Shown here: positions 28,577 through 37,739 of the stretch, piece after piece | Layout: the number at the start of each line of letters is the position of its first letter | Position numbering within the stretch: position 1 is the stretch's first letter | NCBI GenBank assembly: GCA_030427905.1 | Contig: JAUICL010000003.1 | Coordinates: 434,001-498,000 of the forward strand | DNA from: Bacteroidia bacterium | Lineage (GTDB): Bacteria > Bacteroidota > Bacteroidia > Flavobacteriales_D > Cryomorphaceae | Reading direction: 5' to 3' | DNA length: 64,000 nucleotides | Made by a program: the position numbers and the translations under genes | The notes under the pieces: model-generated | The model's input: the letters and a program-made list of their open reading frames with translations, nothing else | Told to the model about the DNA's origin: nothing | Database searches by the model: none

Positions 28577-29755
28577 TTACCCTTTTCGATCGACTCCATC
28601 GCGCTGACTGGCAAAAGTGTTTTCGCGAATTTTCTCTAGGGTCTTCTTACCCACTTCCGACCACAAGAACCGCTCTTTTACTTTCTCAATACTCCTTTGC
28701 TTTTTTGCTTCGAGATGGTGTGGCTCAAGCTGAATGAGATCATCCAAATTGGCCCTGAGCTCTTTTACATTTCCGGGATTAATCAATCGGCCGTTTGCGT
28801 CGCAGACTAGCATAGAAACAGCCCCAACATCGGTACTTAGCACGGCCAATCCCCTTCCCATGGCTTCGAGAATAACGTTGGGCATACCTTCGGCATGACT
28901 CGGCGCTACGAGCACATCAGCCTGATCGAGCAATTCACAGATTCGCTCTCTCGATTTGATTTCTCCGTGATATATCGACCGCGCATCTTTCCACTGATTC
29001 TCTGGTAAAATGGGCCCTACCCAATGGATTTCAAAGTCGCCATCCAGCCCCTTCAATGCAGCTACCAACTCGCGTATTCCTTTCCGCCGTTCGTCTCTTC
29101 CCACGAAAATAAACTTCCGGCGTTGCTTTGTTTCACTAGGTTGATCTTTCACGAACTCCCGATCGATACCCGAGCCAATTTCAACAATCTTTTCTTTGGG
29201 AACCCCCAGGTTTTCGATGATCTTCGAAATCTCTCCACCATATGAGAAGACCAAATCGGCTTGGCGATTATTGAAGACTACCGGTGGTTTGAGCATGTAT
29301 TGTTCGAGTTTTCCTTTGAAGTTTCGCGTTTTCTGAAACATCTCGTACCCATGAAATTTTACGCCAACAGGTGCGGTGTGCAGCCCGCGTTTTTTCTTCT
29401 CTAGAAGGGCCCAGGCCGCAAAGCCCTTTGCGTACACAAAATCGAATTGCGCCCACCGTGTTTCGAGCGCTTCAAATACAGCCTGAGAATAGGCATAAGA
29501 CTCTCTGATGTAATGACCCGGAAAACGGTCGCTTTTTTCGAATGGGATATAGATCACTTCCAGATTTTCGGAATTAGCTCCCAAAGCTTTTTCCACTTCT
29601 TGGTTGGCGATAGGCTCGCTAGCATATGGTACGGTATGCACCAATGTGAGCTTGACCCCATTCTTCAGGAACTGACGGGCCAAGTGGAACGAGTGACGCT
29701 GCATTCCACCAGTCACAAAAGGCGTGATTCCATCGGTGAGCAGGGCTATTCGCAT
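28577..29755 (-). CDS. GT4 family glycosyltransferase
   Basis: 392-residue GT-B enzyme. The N-terminal domain begins RIALLTDGITPFVTGGMQRHS, with the glycine-rich acceptor loop. The donor domain has KFIFVGRDERRKGIREL and the EX7E block APSHAEGMPNVILEAMGRGLAVL (in parts). A retaining sugar transferase of the polysaccharide operon; donor and acceptor are unknown. It overlaps the upstream GT by 10 bases. Confidence 0.92.
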   Translation of the reverse strand: MRIALLTDGITPFVTGGMQRHSFHLARQFLKNGVKLTLVHTVPYASEPIANQEVEKALGANSENLEVIYIPFEKSDRFPGHYIRESYAYSQAVFEALETRWAQFDFVYAKGFAAWALLEKKKRGLHTAPVGVKFHGYEMFQKTRNFKGKLEQYMLKPPVVFNNRQADLVFSYGGEISKIIENLGVPKEKIVEIGSGIDREFVKDQPSETKQRRKFIFVGRDERRKGIRELVAALKGLDGDFEIHWVGPILPENQWKDARSIYHGEIKSRERICELLDQADVLVAPSHAEGMPNVILEAMGRGLAVLSTDVGAVSMLVCDANGRLINPGNVKELRANLDDLIQLEPHHLEAKKQRSIEKVKERFLWSEVGKKTLEKIRENTFASQRDGVDRKG

Positions 29756-30912
29756 AGACTCAGTGTTTTAGTTGCTGCCTTATCCCAGGTATAATTGGCC
29801 AACACTTTTTGATGCCAATTAGAAGCTACCCATTTTCTCAATTCTTCAGATTCCACAAGTCTTTGAAGCCCTTTAATAGTGCTTTGAATCGAATCGTCAA
29901 CTAGAATCCCATCGGTTTCTGACATAACGTCTCTAACTGGGATCACATCGGGTGCAAGCACTGCCTTCTCAAACAACCCATATTCAAAAATCTTGACTGG
30001 CGATCCGTACCAATTGCTCCGCGACATGCAGCAAATATCCATGGTGCGAATATAAGAACCCACGTTGGCATGGGGCACAGCTCCGGTGAAGATCACTTTG
30101 TCTGTTATATCGAGGGCCGAGCACAGTTCTTTCATTGCGCCCAGTGTCTCACCATCACCGACTATCAATAATCGGAGATCAGTCCGATCTCGAAATGACG
30201 AAAAGGCTTGGATCAAGGTATCGACTCCGTGATAGGGGAAAATTGAACCGAGAAAACCTATGACCAATTCATCGTTCAAACCGAGCTTCTGACGCATGTC
30301 ATCCCCATTTTGATCAAAGCTAGTGGGAGAAATAGCATTGGGAATCACCGCTACCTTCTCGCTAGCTTTTGGATACTTTTCGAGGATGTAACTCTTCAGT
30401 GCCGAGCTCACTACAGAAATTCCGTGCGTTGCTTTCCACACCTTCTTTTCGGCCTTTCGCGCCTTGGCGAGGAAAACTGATTTTCCAGAAAACGCTACGC
30501 GCTCTTCCGGATAGGGAGCATTCATTTCGAGAATGTGTTTGACTCCCATTTCGCGTGCTACATTCACCCCAGAAGTTTGGAGATAAGCCATTCGCTCATA
30601 AACCAAATCGGGTTGAAAATCAGCAATAGCTGCTTTCAATCCAGCCGCCATCCGCACATCGTGTTTGAGCAGCTGAAAATCCTTAAGGGATTCCCAAATC
30701 AAACTGGGAATCAATTTCTTAAGCCTGCTCTTTCTACCAGAAGCAGCTTGGCTTTTATTGGATGTCTTTGGCTTCTGTCCACCAATTACTTTACTCACTT
30801 CGTGACCTTGGCTTTCCCATGCATTTATCATTTCACGCATGTGGCGTCCATAGCCCGTAGGAGCCTCTAGATAGAGGTGTGGGTGAGGTGAGTAATAAAG
30901 GATTCGCATCAA
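29746..30912 (-). CDS. GT4 family glycosyltransferase
   Basis: 388 residues, GT-B fold. MRILYYSPHPHLYLEAPTGYG opens the acceptor domain. The donor domain has LVIGFLGSIFPYHGVDTLIQAF and CMSRSNWYGSPVKIFEYGLFEKAVLAP (in parts), where the second half of the usual EX7E motif is SPVKIFEY. Likely a mannosyl/hexosyl-type transferase in repeat-unit assembly, specificity unknown. Its start overlaps the wecB stop by 4 bases. Confidence 0.9.
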   Translation of the reverse strand: MMRILYYSPHPHLYLEAPTGYGRHMREMINAWESQGHEVSKVIGGQKPKTSNKSQAASGRKSRLKKLIPSLIWESLKDFQLLKHDVRMAAGLKAAIADFQPDLVYERMAYLQTSGVNVAREMGVKHILEMNAPYPEERVAFSGKSVFLAKARKAEKKVWKATHGISVVSSALKSYILEKYPKASEKVAVIPNAISPTSFDQNGDDMRQKLGLNDELVIGFLGSIFPYHGVDTLIQAFSSFRDRTDLRLLIVGDGETLGAMKELCSALDITDKVIFTGAVPHANVGSYIRTMDICCMSRSNWYGSPVKIFEYGLFEKAVLAPDVIPVRDVMSETDGILVDDSIQSTIKGLQRLVESEELRKWVASNWHQKVLANYTWDKAATKTLSLCE

Positions 30913-32012
30913 TATCCGAAGTTAAAGAAGGAATCGATACGTTCTACAATTCGATCGGTGGCCTTCCCGTCCCACAAGGCCGGTACTTCGCCTTTTTTGA
31001 AAGTTCCATCGTATATAGTTTCGACGATAGGTAAAATTTTATCGAGTTCAAATGGCAAGAGTACATTCGAGCCAATCTCTATGGTGCTGGGTCTTTCTGT
31101 GTTCGGTCGGAGTGTGAGACAAGGTTTTTGGAGAAAGGTGGTCTCTTCTTGGATCCCACCCGAATCGGTGAGAACAAATCGGCAAGTTTTAACCAATTTC
31201 TGAAAATCGAAATAACCCATAGGTCCTACAATTTTCAAGTTTTCGATTCGCTCCAATCGCTCATCAAAATTCAATTCCGCGATCATCTTACGCGTGCGCG
31301 GGTGCATCGGGAAAACGAGACTTTGGTTTTTGGAGACTTCTTCCAGCAAAGAAAGTAACACTTCGAGTCCTTCGCGTGAATCAACGTTAGATGGACGGTG
31401 AATGGTGACTAGGGCAAACTCATTTTCAACAATCTCCAAATCTGCGAGTACAGAAGAACCATCAATTTTTGGTGTGAATTTCACCAAGGTATCGATCATG
31501 GTATTTCCTACAAAAGCTACTCCTTCCCCACTCTTCTGCTCTTCTGCGAGATGCTTTAAACCGGAGTCTTCTGTCACGAAAAACAGGGTGGAAAGAGAGT
31601 CAGCTACCAGTCGGTTGTGTTCTTCTGGCATCGACTTGTCGAATGACCGAAGGCCACTTTCGAGATGCGCCACGGGTATACCACATTTATTCCCAGCTAC
31701 AGCCGCGGCCAGCGTTGAATTCACATCACCAACCACAATAAGCAAGTCGGGTCTCGAATTCTGAAAGTGATTGGTCAGACTGATGATCATGTCACCAATT
31801 TGTTTTCCTGGATGACCAGGTTCAATATCGAGAAAAACATCTGGCCGGAGCTCAAACTGGTCGAAAAACACGTTGGCCATTTTATCATCGTAATGCTGGC
31901 CTGTGTGAATGATCTCAAGGCTGAGATTATCATACCGAGCTATCACTTCTTTAAATCGAGTGACTTTGATAAAATTTGGCCGTGTTCCAACTACAATTGT
32001 GATCTGATTCAT
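30909..32012 (-). CDS. wecB: UDP-N-acetylglucosamine 2-epimerase, non-hydrolysing
   Basis: The start is placed at 32010-32012 (MNQITIVVGTRPNFIK), the standard beginning. An upstream ATG adds six residues. The 367-residue enzyme has the GTRPNFIK loop, HTGQHYDDKM and the C-terminal DSGGIQEE and RPNTERP motifs of WecB/MnaA. It interconverts UDP-GlcNAc and UDP-ManNAc, so the polymer probably contains ManNAc or a derivative. No ManNAc dehydrogenase (WecC) is encoded in this window. Confidence 0.93.
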   Translation of the reverse strand: MNQITIVVGTRPNFIKVTRFKEVIARYDNLSLEIIHTGQHYDDKMANVFFDQFELRPDVFLDIEPGHPGKQIGDMIISLTNHFQNSRPDLLIVVGDVNSTLAAAVAGNKCGIPVAHLESGLRSFDKSMPEEHNRLVADSLSTLFFVTEDSGLKHLAEEQKSGEGVAFVGNTMIDTLVKFTPKIDGSSVLADLEIVENEFALVTIHRPSNVDSREGLEVLLSLLEEVSKNQSLVFPMHPRTRKMIAELNFDERLERIENLKIVGPMGYFDFQKLVKTCRFVLTDSGGIQEETTFLQKPCLTLRPNTERPSTIEIGSNVLLPFELDKILPIVETIYDGTFKKGEVPALWDGKATDRIVERIDSFFNFGY

Positions 32013-32022
32013 CGCTACAGTT

Positions 32023-33201
32023 CTAATCAAGTAAGTTTAATAATTGGTCGGTGACTCTGCTGAATTCATAGTTTCGGTACCAGTCATTCTCTGAAGGCTG
32101 AATACTGGCTAAGCATTCAACCGTCTGGTCGGGAGATGTCAAAAAACGACCAAGTCCTTTTTCTTCGATCAACTTAGACAAATCTCCTTCTAAACCAAAG
32201 GCAATGATGGGCTTTTGGCACGCGGCAAATTCGAAAAGCTTGGTACTCACACTATCTTTAAAGTTTTCTTGAATGGGAAACAGTACCGCTTTTGAACTCT
32301 TTACCTTCTGGTAAAACTGGTTTGGCGGTATGGAAGGGAGTACGGTCAATCCATCAGAATTGGAACGAATATTGACACTCGAAGTATGCACCACCGTCTT
32401 GATTCCAAGCTTCCGAAAAGCTTCTCGGGCTATGGATGCAAGCTCAGCTTCAGTACCGCGGTACACATTACCACCGTATATGAGATAATCGCATTCGGTG
32501 ATTTGCGCAGGCTCCCCACCGAGATCATCCATGTCGACCCCATGGGAGAGCAAGTGTATGTTATCGCTTACTTCAGGGTAGCTGTCTTGCAATCGCCGCT
32601 TGATTTCTACGCTCGGCGTAGTGATGGCATGGTACCTTTCACAAACCGATTTCTCTGCATTGCGCTCAAACTCCAATCGACTCCCAGTCAGGTACTTATA
32701 CCCGAATGCTTCGCCCCAGGTCCAGGGATCTCGAAAATCAGCTAGAAACTTGGTTTTCGGAAATTCGCGAATCAGGTCTAAACCATACTTTAACAGGAGA
32801 AATGGTGCTCCCGTAATAATGACCCAATCGGGAGAGAATGCGTCTATCGATTTGCTCATAGCACTTAAGAATGCTTCACGATCAAACAAGGCTCTATCGT
32901 ATGGGCTGCCTTCGCTGGCTCTTTTCACTTTGCGCAAAGCCCTCCGGTAACTGATTTTATCGAGAAGCCCTTCTGGTACGGTTTCGAGTATCACCGGAAA
33001 TTTCGTTGGGAAAGTCTGAGTCGGAATCATCTTTACATCATTCTCCCATAAGCTCCCTTTGGGCCTACTAGACTCAGCATGTACCACTTGCACTTGGTTT
33101 CCAGCCTTGGTCAAAAACTTGGCAAACTTGGCCCATCGACGGCCACCGATTCCGCTGTAGGGTGGAAAAGTAAACGAAGCTATGAGAATGCGCTTACTCA
33201 A
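32023..33201 (-). CDS. GT4-like glycosyltransferase
   Basis: 392 residues with a GT-B layout. The N-terminal domain begins ILIASFTFPPYSGIGGRRWAK and includes FLADFRDPWTWG, a signature of a GT4-like subgroup in Bacteroidota polysaccharide clusters. The C-terminal donor domain is divergent (YLIYGGNVYRG, then FPIQENFKDSVSTKLFEFAACQKPI in parts). Probably a sugar transferase of the operon. The missing standard EX7E spacing lowers certainty about mechanism. Confidence 0.8.
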   Translation of the reverse strand: MSKRILIASFTFPPYSGIGGRRWAKFAKFLTKAGNQVQVVHAESSRPKGSLWENDVKMIPTQTFPTKFPVILETVPEGLLDKISYRRALRKVKRASEGSPYDRALFDREAFLSAMSKSIDAFSPDWVIITGAPFLLLKYGLDLIREFPKTKFLADFRDPWTWGEAFGYKYLTGSRLEFERNAEKSVCERYHAITTPSVEIKRRLQDSYPEVSDNIHLLSHGVDMDDLGGEPAQITECDYLIYGGNVYRGTEAELASIAREAFRKLGIKTVVHTSSVNIRSNSDGLTVLPSIPPNQFYQKVKSSKAVLFPIQENFKDSVSTKLFEFAACQKPIIAFGLEGDLSKLIEEKGLGRFLTSPDQTVECLASIQPSENDWYRNYEFSRVTDQLLNLLD

Positions 33202-33208
33202 ACTGTCC

Positions 33209-33631
33209 TTACTCCTTCTTTAGATTCAATGCTGTCTGAATCCTTTCCAGAATTCCCGTCGTGCTGTACCCGTGATCGCGATTGGTGTAGTAAATATTCG
33301 CAATGGCATCAGGTGCTGTAATAGGCTTCCCTTTGTAATCGTCACCCAAAAACCGAACGTCAAACTCACCTTCGCTCATCATTTGTGTGAGCTCTTCTTC
33401 GGTATTGTAGAATACAATTTCATCGACCAAGAAAGAAGAAGCGATCATCAAGGCACGCTCTTCGGGTGTGAAAATCGGCTGTCTTTTCCCCGGATTTATT
33501 TCGTAATCAAAGTTTTCCGCTCGATTTATGGCTACTGTCAAGTGATCGCAGTGCTCCTTGCACTCTTCGAGCATATAGACATGCCCAGGGTGAAAAAGGT
33601 CAAATACGCCACAGGCAAATCCTCTTGTCAT
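33209..33631 (-). CDS. cytidylyltransferase-like nucleotidyltransferase
   Basis: 140 residues of the HIGH-type nucleotidyltransferase family. The N-terminus reads GVFDLFHPGHVYML (HxGH), and the C-terminal GYSTTGIL corresponds to the STT motif of TagD-type glycerol-3-phosphate cytidylyltransferases and of the HldE C-terminal domain. It transfers a nucleotide to a sugar or polyol phosphate. In a coupled block with a PfkB kinase, a GmhA-like isomerase and an SDR, activation of a heptose-1-phosphate-like sugar is the best guess. CDP or ADP product cannot be decided. It overlaps the SDR gene by 4 bases. Confidence 0.85.
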   Translation of the reverse strand: MTRGFACGVFDLFHPGHVYMLEECKEHCDHLTVAINRAENFDYEINPGKRQPIFTPEERALMIASSFLVDEIVFYNTEEELTQMMSEGEFDVRFLGDDYKGKPITAPDAIANIYYTNRDHGYSTTGILERIQTALNLKKE

Positions 33632-34545
33632 GATTTTACAGATTGGATGTAAGATGCCACGTCGTGCTTCGGTTCCCAGCCCAATAGCTCTTTGGCTTTG
33701 GTCACATCCGAGTAGGTAATATCAGCTTCGCCTTCGCGCTTTGGGATGAAGGTATAATCATCGGAAATAAGCTTGGCTAAATCGAGGATTGACATGGTAC
33801 TCGAATTCCCAATATTGAAGGCCGTGTTCAGTTTTTTCGGGTGGATGGCTGCCATATAATTGGCTCTCGCCAAATCGCGGACATGAATAAAGTCGCGCTG
33901 TTGGGTGCCATCGCCCGTAATCTGGAGTGTCTTGCCTTTTTCCCAGCAGTTCAGAAAAATGCCGACAACGCTGCTATAGGCGTTGAATGAGTTGGCCGGA
34001 TTGAAACTTCTTGGGCCGTAGGGATTGAAGTATCGAAGGTGAACAAAGTCGAGTGGAAACCTCGTAGCCAGCAGGTCGAAGTACTTTTCGGTTTCATACT
34101 TCTGAAAAGCATAGGGACTCAGGCAGTCTACGCGCTCCGTTTCGGGTGTTGGGATGTTCTCAGGCGTCCCATAAATGGCGCTCGATGAGCTATTGACAAT
34201 GCGCGGAAAGTGATTCTCTCGAATCATGATTTCCACTAGGTGCGTCGACCCTAAAAGATTGGCCTTCACGTGTTCGTTTACCAACTCGAAACTAGGCTGG
34301 ATACGTGGAAGGGCGGCCAGGTGAAAAACCACATCGTATGGCTTGAGCGATTTGATGTCGAAGAGACTCATTTCGTGAAATGTGAACCTGTTCGAATCGG
34401 AATGCGACTCAATATTAGAGCGGTTTCCCGTACTCAAGTCATCGACACCAACAATGTCCCAGTCGGTTTCTTCCATGAGAAAATCGAGAAGGTTGCTTCC
34501 GATGAAGCCCGCCACACCTGTGATCAACACGCGTTTACTACTCAT
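33628..34545 (-). CDS. NAD-dependent sugar epimerase/dehydratase (extended SDR)
   Basis: 305 residues with GVAGFIGSNLLDFL as NAD-binding motif, the active site NSSSSAIYGTPE and YAFQK (YxxxK), and a C-terminal sugar-binding half (RYFNPYGPR, GDGTQQRDFIHV). It resembles UDP-hexose 4-epimerases more than HldD. Genomic position inside the kinase/isomerase/nucleotidyltransferase block suggests it acts on the nucleotide-activated product of that block, but UDP-sugar epimerisation is an equal possibility. Four-base overlaps on both sides. Confidence 0.88.
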   Translation of the reverse strand: MSSKRVLITGVAGFIGSNLLDFLMEETDWDIVGVDDLSTGNRSNIESHSDSNRFTFHEMSLFDIKSLKPYDVVFHLAALPRIQPSFELVNEHVKANLLGSTHLVEIMIRENHFPRIVNSSSSAIYGTPENIPTPETERVDCLSPYAFQKYETEKYFDLLATRFPLDFVHLRYFNPYGPRSFNPANSFNAYSSVVGIFLNCWEKGKTLQITGDGTQQRDFIHVRDLARANYMAAIHPKKLNTAFNIGNSSTMSILDLAKLISDDYTFIPKREGEADITYSDVTKAKELLGWEPKHDVASYIQSVKS

Positions 34546-35057
34546 ACTAGTTCATCGAGAATTGCGTGAAGAATTACCTGATGGAAACACTCCACAATTC
34601 CATAATTTTTTTCGGGGATAACAAAATTGACCTCGCCCAGCTGCGATAAGGTATTCTCCGGGGAAAAACCGCTCAAAGTAATAACCTGTCCACCAAGTTC
34701 TTTGTGCTTGTTTACACCATTCAGGATGTTCTTTGACTCTCCAGAACTACTGATAGCAACGAGCACATCTCCTTCTTGAAAGTTGAAACCAATCCATTCC
34801 TTGAGCGCATTTTCATAGCCATAGTCATTGGCGAAACAAGTGATCAAAGCCGGATCTGTAAAACTTAAGGTCTGCTTTTTCGCAATTTTCATGTAGTCTT
34901 CCATCATGTGGCTGCAGATCGCATTGCTCCCTCCATTTCCAATGAAGAGTACCCGACGGCATGGACTCACTACATCTATAGCCTTGCGGATATTCTCCGC
35001 GAGCGCAGGGTCGTTGAAATATTGCGTGAATTTCTCTTTATACAAATTGATTTGCAT
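34542..35057 (-). CDS. gmhA: GmhA-like SIS domain phosphosugar isomerase
   Basis: 171 residues, a single SIS domain. Key blocks of sedoheptulose-7-phosphate isomerase are visible: FIGNGGSNAICSHMMEDY, TCFANDYG, AISSSGESKNIL and the C-terminal ECFHQVILH (possible metal ligands). GmhA makes D-glycero-D-manno-heptose 7-phosphate. It overlaps the PfkB kinase gene by 20 bases and the SDR gene by 4, so the set is cotranslated. A narrow substrate assignment is inference. Confidence 0.85.
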   Translation of the reverse strand: MQINLYKEKFTQYFNDPALAENIRKAIDVVSPCRRVLFIGNGGSNAICSHMMEDYMKIAKKQTLSFTDPALITCFANDYGYENALKEWIGFNFQEGDVLVAISSSGESKNILNGVNKHKELGGQVITLSGFSPENTLSQLGEVNFVIPEKNYGIVECFHQVILHAILDELV

Positions 35058-35919
35058 GAGCGAGGAGTTTCTCTCTTGTCACTTCGTCTTCGTTGCATAG
35101 CCACGTACACGAGAGACTAGCAGCCAGCGAAGGAACAAGCATAATTTGGTTTATATCTGCAAATTTAACTTTAGCCGAGAGAGCGGCAAACGCATAAAAC
35201 GTATCTCCTGCTCCGATGGTATCTACTATTTGTCCTTTAAAAACGGGTTGGTGCACATAATTGGTCCCATCAAAATAAACTGCTCCGCGCGCGCCAAGGG
35301 TCAAAAAGAGCTTATTTGCGTCAATCTCGTAATGAAACAAGCGCGACATCGCTTCTCTTTCGCTAAAATCTGTTTTCTCATTGAGCTGAAGGCTGGCTTC
35401 GCGCAAATCCATACATGCACTCTCTTTTGTGAGCCCCTTCCACTTAGACATACGGTTGTAACCAAAGTTGTTGCTATTGGTCTGTGTCATGAAGTGAAAT
35501 GAGCCATTCACATCGAGTTGATCACAGAAGCCATGGCCAAAATCTGCCACGATAACTACGTCGTAGTCAGAGGGGTTTATCGAAATTGGCCCAAAGTTCT
35601 TGTTATCGAACTTATTGATTTCCACGTGCTTCTTCTTATCATCAGCATCTATCAGGCGCGTTTTTACGATCTCTCGATTCTCGTTAGTGATGAGATCGAC
35701 ACGGCCTACGAAATCGGCTAAATGCCGAGCAATAGCAGCAGCACCACCCTGCTGCACATCTCTACCACCACCGTCAGCATAGCGAAACACTGGACAAAAC
35801 GATTTCATGCTTTGACCTTCATACTTCACTTCGATGAATTCGTCTACAATGGTCTCACCGATTACACAGACTTTAAAATCAGCTACCTGATCAATGAAAC
35901 TTTGAATAGTTTCCCTCAT
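35038..35919 (-). CDS. PfkB family sugar kinase (HldE N-terminal-like)
   Basis: 293 residues of the ribokinase/PfkB fold. The N-terminal part has VCVIGETIVDEFIEV and GGAAAIARHLADF. The C-terminal catalytic motif DTIGAGDTFYAFAALSA contains the general base Asp and anion hole. This fits the kinase half of HldE, which phosphorylates heptose 7-phosphate at C1. The nucleotidyltransferase half is a separate gene here (33209-33631). No GmhB phosphatase is found in the block. Overlaps of 4 and 20 bases tie it to its neighbours. Confidence 0.83.
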   Translation of the reverse strand: MRETIQSFIDQVADFKVCVIGETIVDEFIEVKYEGQSMKSFCPVFRYADGGGRDVQQGGAAAIARHLADFVGRVDLITNENREIVKTRLIDADDKKKHVEINKFDNKNFGPISINPSDYDVVIVADFGHGFCDQLDVNGSFHFMTQTNSNNFGYNRMSKWKGLTKESACMDLREASLQLNEKTDFSEREAMSRLFHYEIDANKLFLTLGARGAVYFDGTNYVHQPVFKGQIVDTIGAGDTFYAFAALSAKVKFADINQIMLVPSLAASLSCTWLCNEDEVTREKLLAHANQFV

Positions 35920-36737
35920 GAATTTCTTTTTGTTCCAACCTTCCTTTTGATCCGCTCGATCAAAGTAGGTTTGTCAAATTTCCAATCTTCTAATACACCC
36001 TCAGCACTTCCTAATTCCGTCAAGGAATCCAACACATCAGACTCCAGTGGAAATTTACTGTCCCAACTTCCGAATGTAGTAAGATACCTGTAATATTTTT
36101 CCTTCGAGTTCTCCGTATTTCCAGCTTTGGCGGTAATACTCTCATCATTGAGCACCCTGATGTAGAGTGGTTCACCAATTTTGGTGACAACCTTACGCCT
36201 ATTGGCGTAGAATCTATGCCATGCCTGGGAGTGATCGCTCGCCATCAAGTAATTTTCTCCTTCGGCCAGGTCTGACCCACCCATTTTTTCAACCAATTGT
36301 AGAGCGCACTCAATCTTATGAATGCAGGTGTTGGCAATCCACGGACGCTTTTGCGTACTCGCAAGCCCGCTCGAGAGATCGTAAAAGCAATGATCCTGAT
36401 CAAAAGCCACATCAAACGATTCAGCACTCAACTGATCAAAAACCAGCGGGTTTATCAAATCGTCGTCATCCAACCGCACCAAATACTTCGCAGGAAGCTC
36501 ATCGAGCTTTTCTAAGTACTGGCCTAGGTAAAACAGTTTGTCTTCCTTCGACTTTCCACCGAGATCTAATACTTCAAAATCTTTCCGGTTTGTCTCGCCT
36601 TCCCCCAAAAGCCAGACTCTCTTTGTACTTCGCAGCTTTTCTATCTGATTGAAGCACAGGTCTTGCAATTGTTTTCTCTGCTCGGTGAGCAAATGGCTTG
36701 GTGAAAGAGGAACTATAAATAGGTAGTCAACCGGCAT
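35916..36737 (-). CDS. GT-A-like glycosyltransferase, family uncertain
   Basis: 273 residues. The segment YLVRLDDDDLINPLVF is a clear GT-A metal-binding DxD context. A later QDHCFYDLSSG and AEGENYLMASDHSQAWHRFY suggest a GT2/DUF-type putative rhamnosyl transferase. The N-terminus VDYLFIVPLSPSHLLTEQRKQL does not show the common GT2 start. A sugar transferase role is supported by the DxD and the operon; the donor is unknown. It overlaps the kinase gene by 4 bases. Confidence 0.68.
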   Translation of the reverse strand: MPVDYLFIVPLSPSHLLTEQRKQLQDLCFNQIEKLRSTKRVWLLGEGETNRKDFEVLDLGGKSKEDKLFYLGQYLEKLDELPAKYLVRLDDDDLINPLVFDQLSAESFDVAFDQDHCFYDLSSGLASTQKRPWIANTCIHKIECALQLVEKMGGSDLAEGENYLMASDHSQAWHRFYANRRKVVTKIGEPLYIRVLNDESITAKAGNTENSKEKYYRYLTTFGSWDSKFPLESDVLDSLTELGSAEGVLEDWKFDKPTLIERIKRKVGTKRNS

Positions 36738-36743
36738 AATGCG

Positions 36744-37739
36744 TTAAAGGGTACCGACAAAGGTGACAATTTCATCGAGATCGAACGCATAGTTTAACGG
36801 GTGTTTGGCAATATTTTTTCGGAAACGAATGGTGTCGATAAGTCCTTTTATTGGTGGCTGCCCATTAAAAATGATCAATACTGGAGTATCGACATAGGCT
36901 CCGATATGCACGGCGCCAGAGTGTTGGGTAATGATCAGGTCGGCCTGAGCGCAGTACTTGATTGTCTCCGAATTGTCTGCGCTCACTTTGAGTTGGATAT
37001 TTCCTCCTACCTCAACATCTGCGCTCAATGTAGGGTGGCCTACGAGATACACATCATCAAAATAAGGTGAAACTTTTCTGGCAAGCTCTGCATAATCCCA
37101 TGGTCCGCCATTATTTGGTGTGAAGTCCCCTCCCTTCTTTCTAGGAAAAATGACTACTGATTTTCGGCTCGACACCCTGGGTTCATTTGCAATGCGGTAC
37201 TTAGACTGTTTCCCATTGAGCTGCCAGTTTCTGAAGGTAAACCAATACATATCCTTTCTTGAGATGTCCAAAAAAGGAAGGCCGGAAGCTCGCGCTTTTG
37301 ACTTGAATTTCTGAACGACTTCTTCAACATCATCGGGAAGTATCACGTGATTTGCAGAAGGTTTGGACTCCGAAAAGAAATCACGTAATGCTGTGTATTC
37401 GTGGATGATGCTATTGCCGGACTCATCCACCAAAAACGGTCGGTGAAGCTCCATCCCGCAATAGTGTATCTTGACCCCATTGCGGTGCAGATACGTTAGA
37501 AACGGAAGGTTGTGAAGGAGAAAATGCCCAAACTCACCTACAAATGGTCCGTAGTAACACGCCTTCTTCTTGAGTGTTTCACTCAGAAAACGATCCAAAT
37601 AACGATTGTCGTACCACCTTTCCAGCTTATATCTGATTACTCCCTTCCAGTTGAGCCCTCTTTGTCCATAAGCTATGGTGGTGGCTCCATCTGGAATAAT
37701 CAAATCCTTCTCTCGCATTGTCATTTCAATATCATCCAT
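36744..37739 (-). CDS. probable GT-B glycosyltransferase, not placed in a family
   Basis: 331 residues. A central VIFPRKKGGDFTPNNGGPWDYAELARKVSPYFDDVYLVG (read in parts) and the later LIITQHSGAVHIGAYVDTPVLIIFNG resemble the donor side of GT9 or GT61-like enzymes, where the conserved Ser-Gly/His region contacts a nucleotide. The N-terminal half (YYGPFVGEFGHFLLHNLPFL) recalls the E-x-GH pattern of GT61. I cannot assign a family with confidence. The location between two glycosyltransferase genes, with an 8-base overlap upstream, supports the role. Confidence 0.55.
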   Translation of the reverse strand: MDDIEMTMREKDLIIPDGATTIAYGQRGLNWKGVIRYKLERWYDNRYLDRFLSETLKKKACYYGPFVGEFGHFLLHNLPFLTYLHRNGVKIHYCGMELHRPFLVDESGNSIIHEYTALRDFFSESKPSANHVILPDDVEEVVQKFKSKARASGLPFLDISRKDMYWFTFRNWQLNGKQSKYRIANEPRVSSRKSVVIFPRKKGGDFTPNNGGPWDYAELARKVSPYFDDVYLVGHPTLSADVEVGGNIQLKVSADNSETIKYCAQADLIITQHSGAVHIGAYVDTPVLIIFNGQPPIKGLIDTIRFRKNIAKHPLNYAFDLDEIVTFVGTL

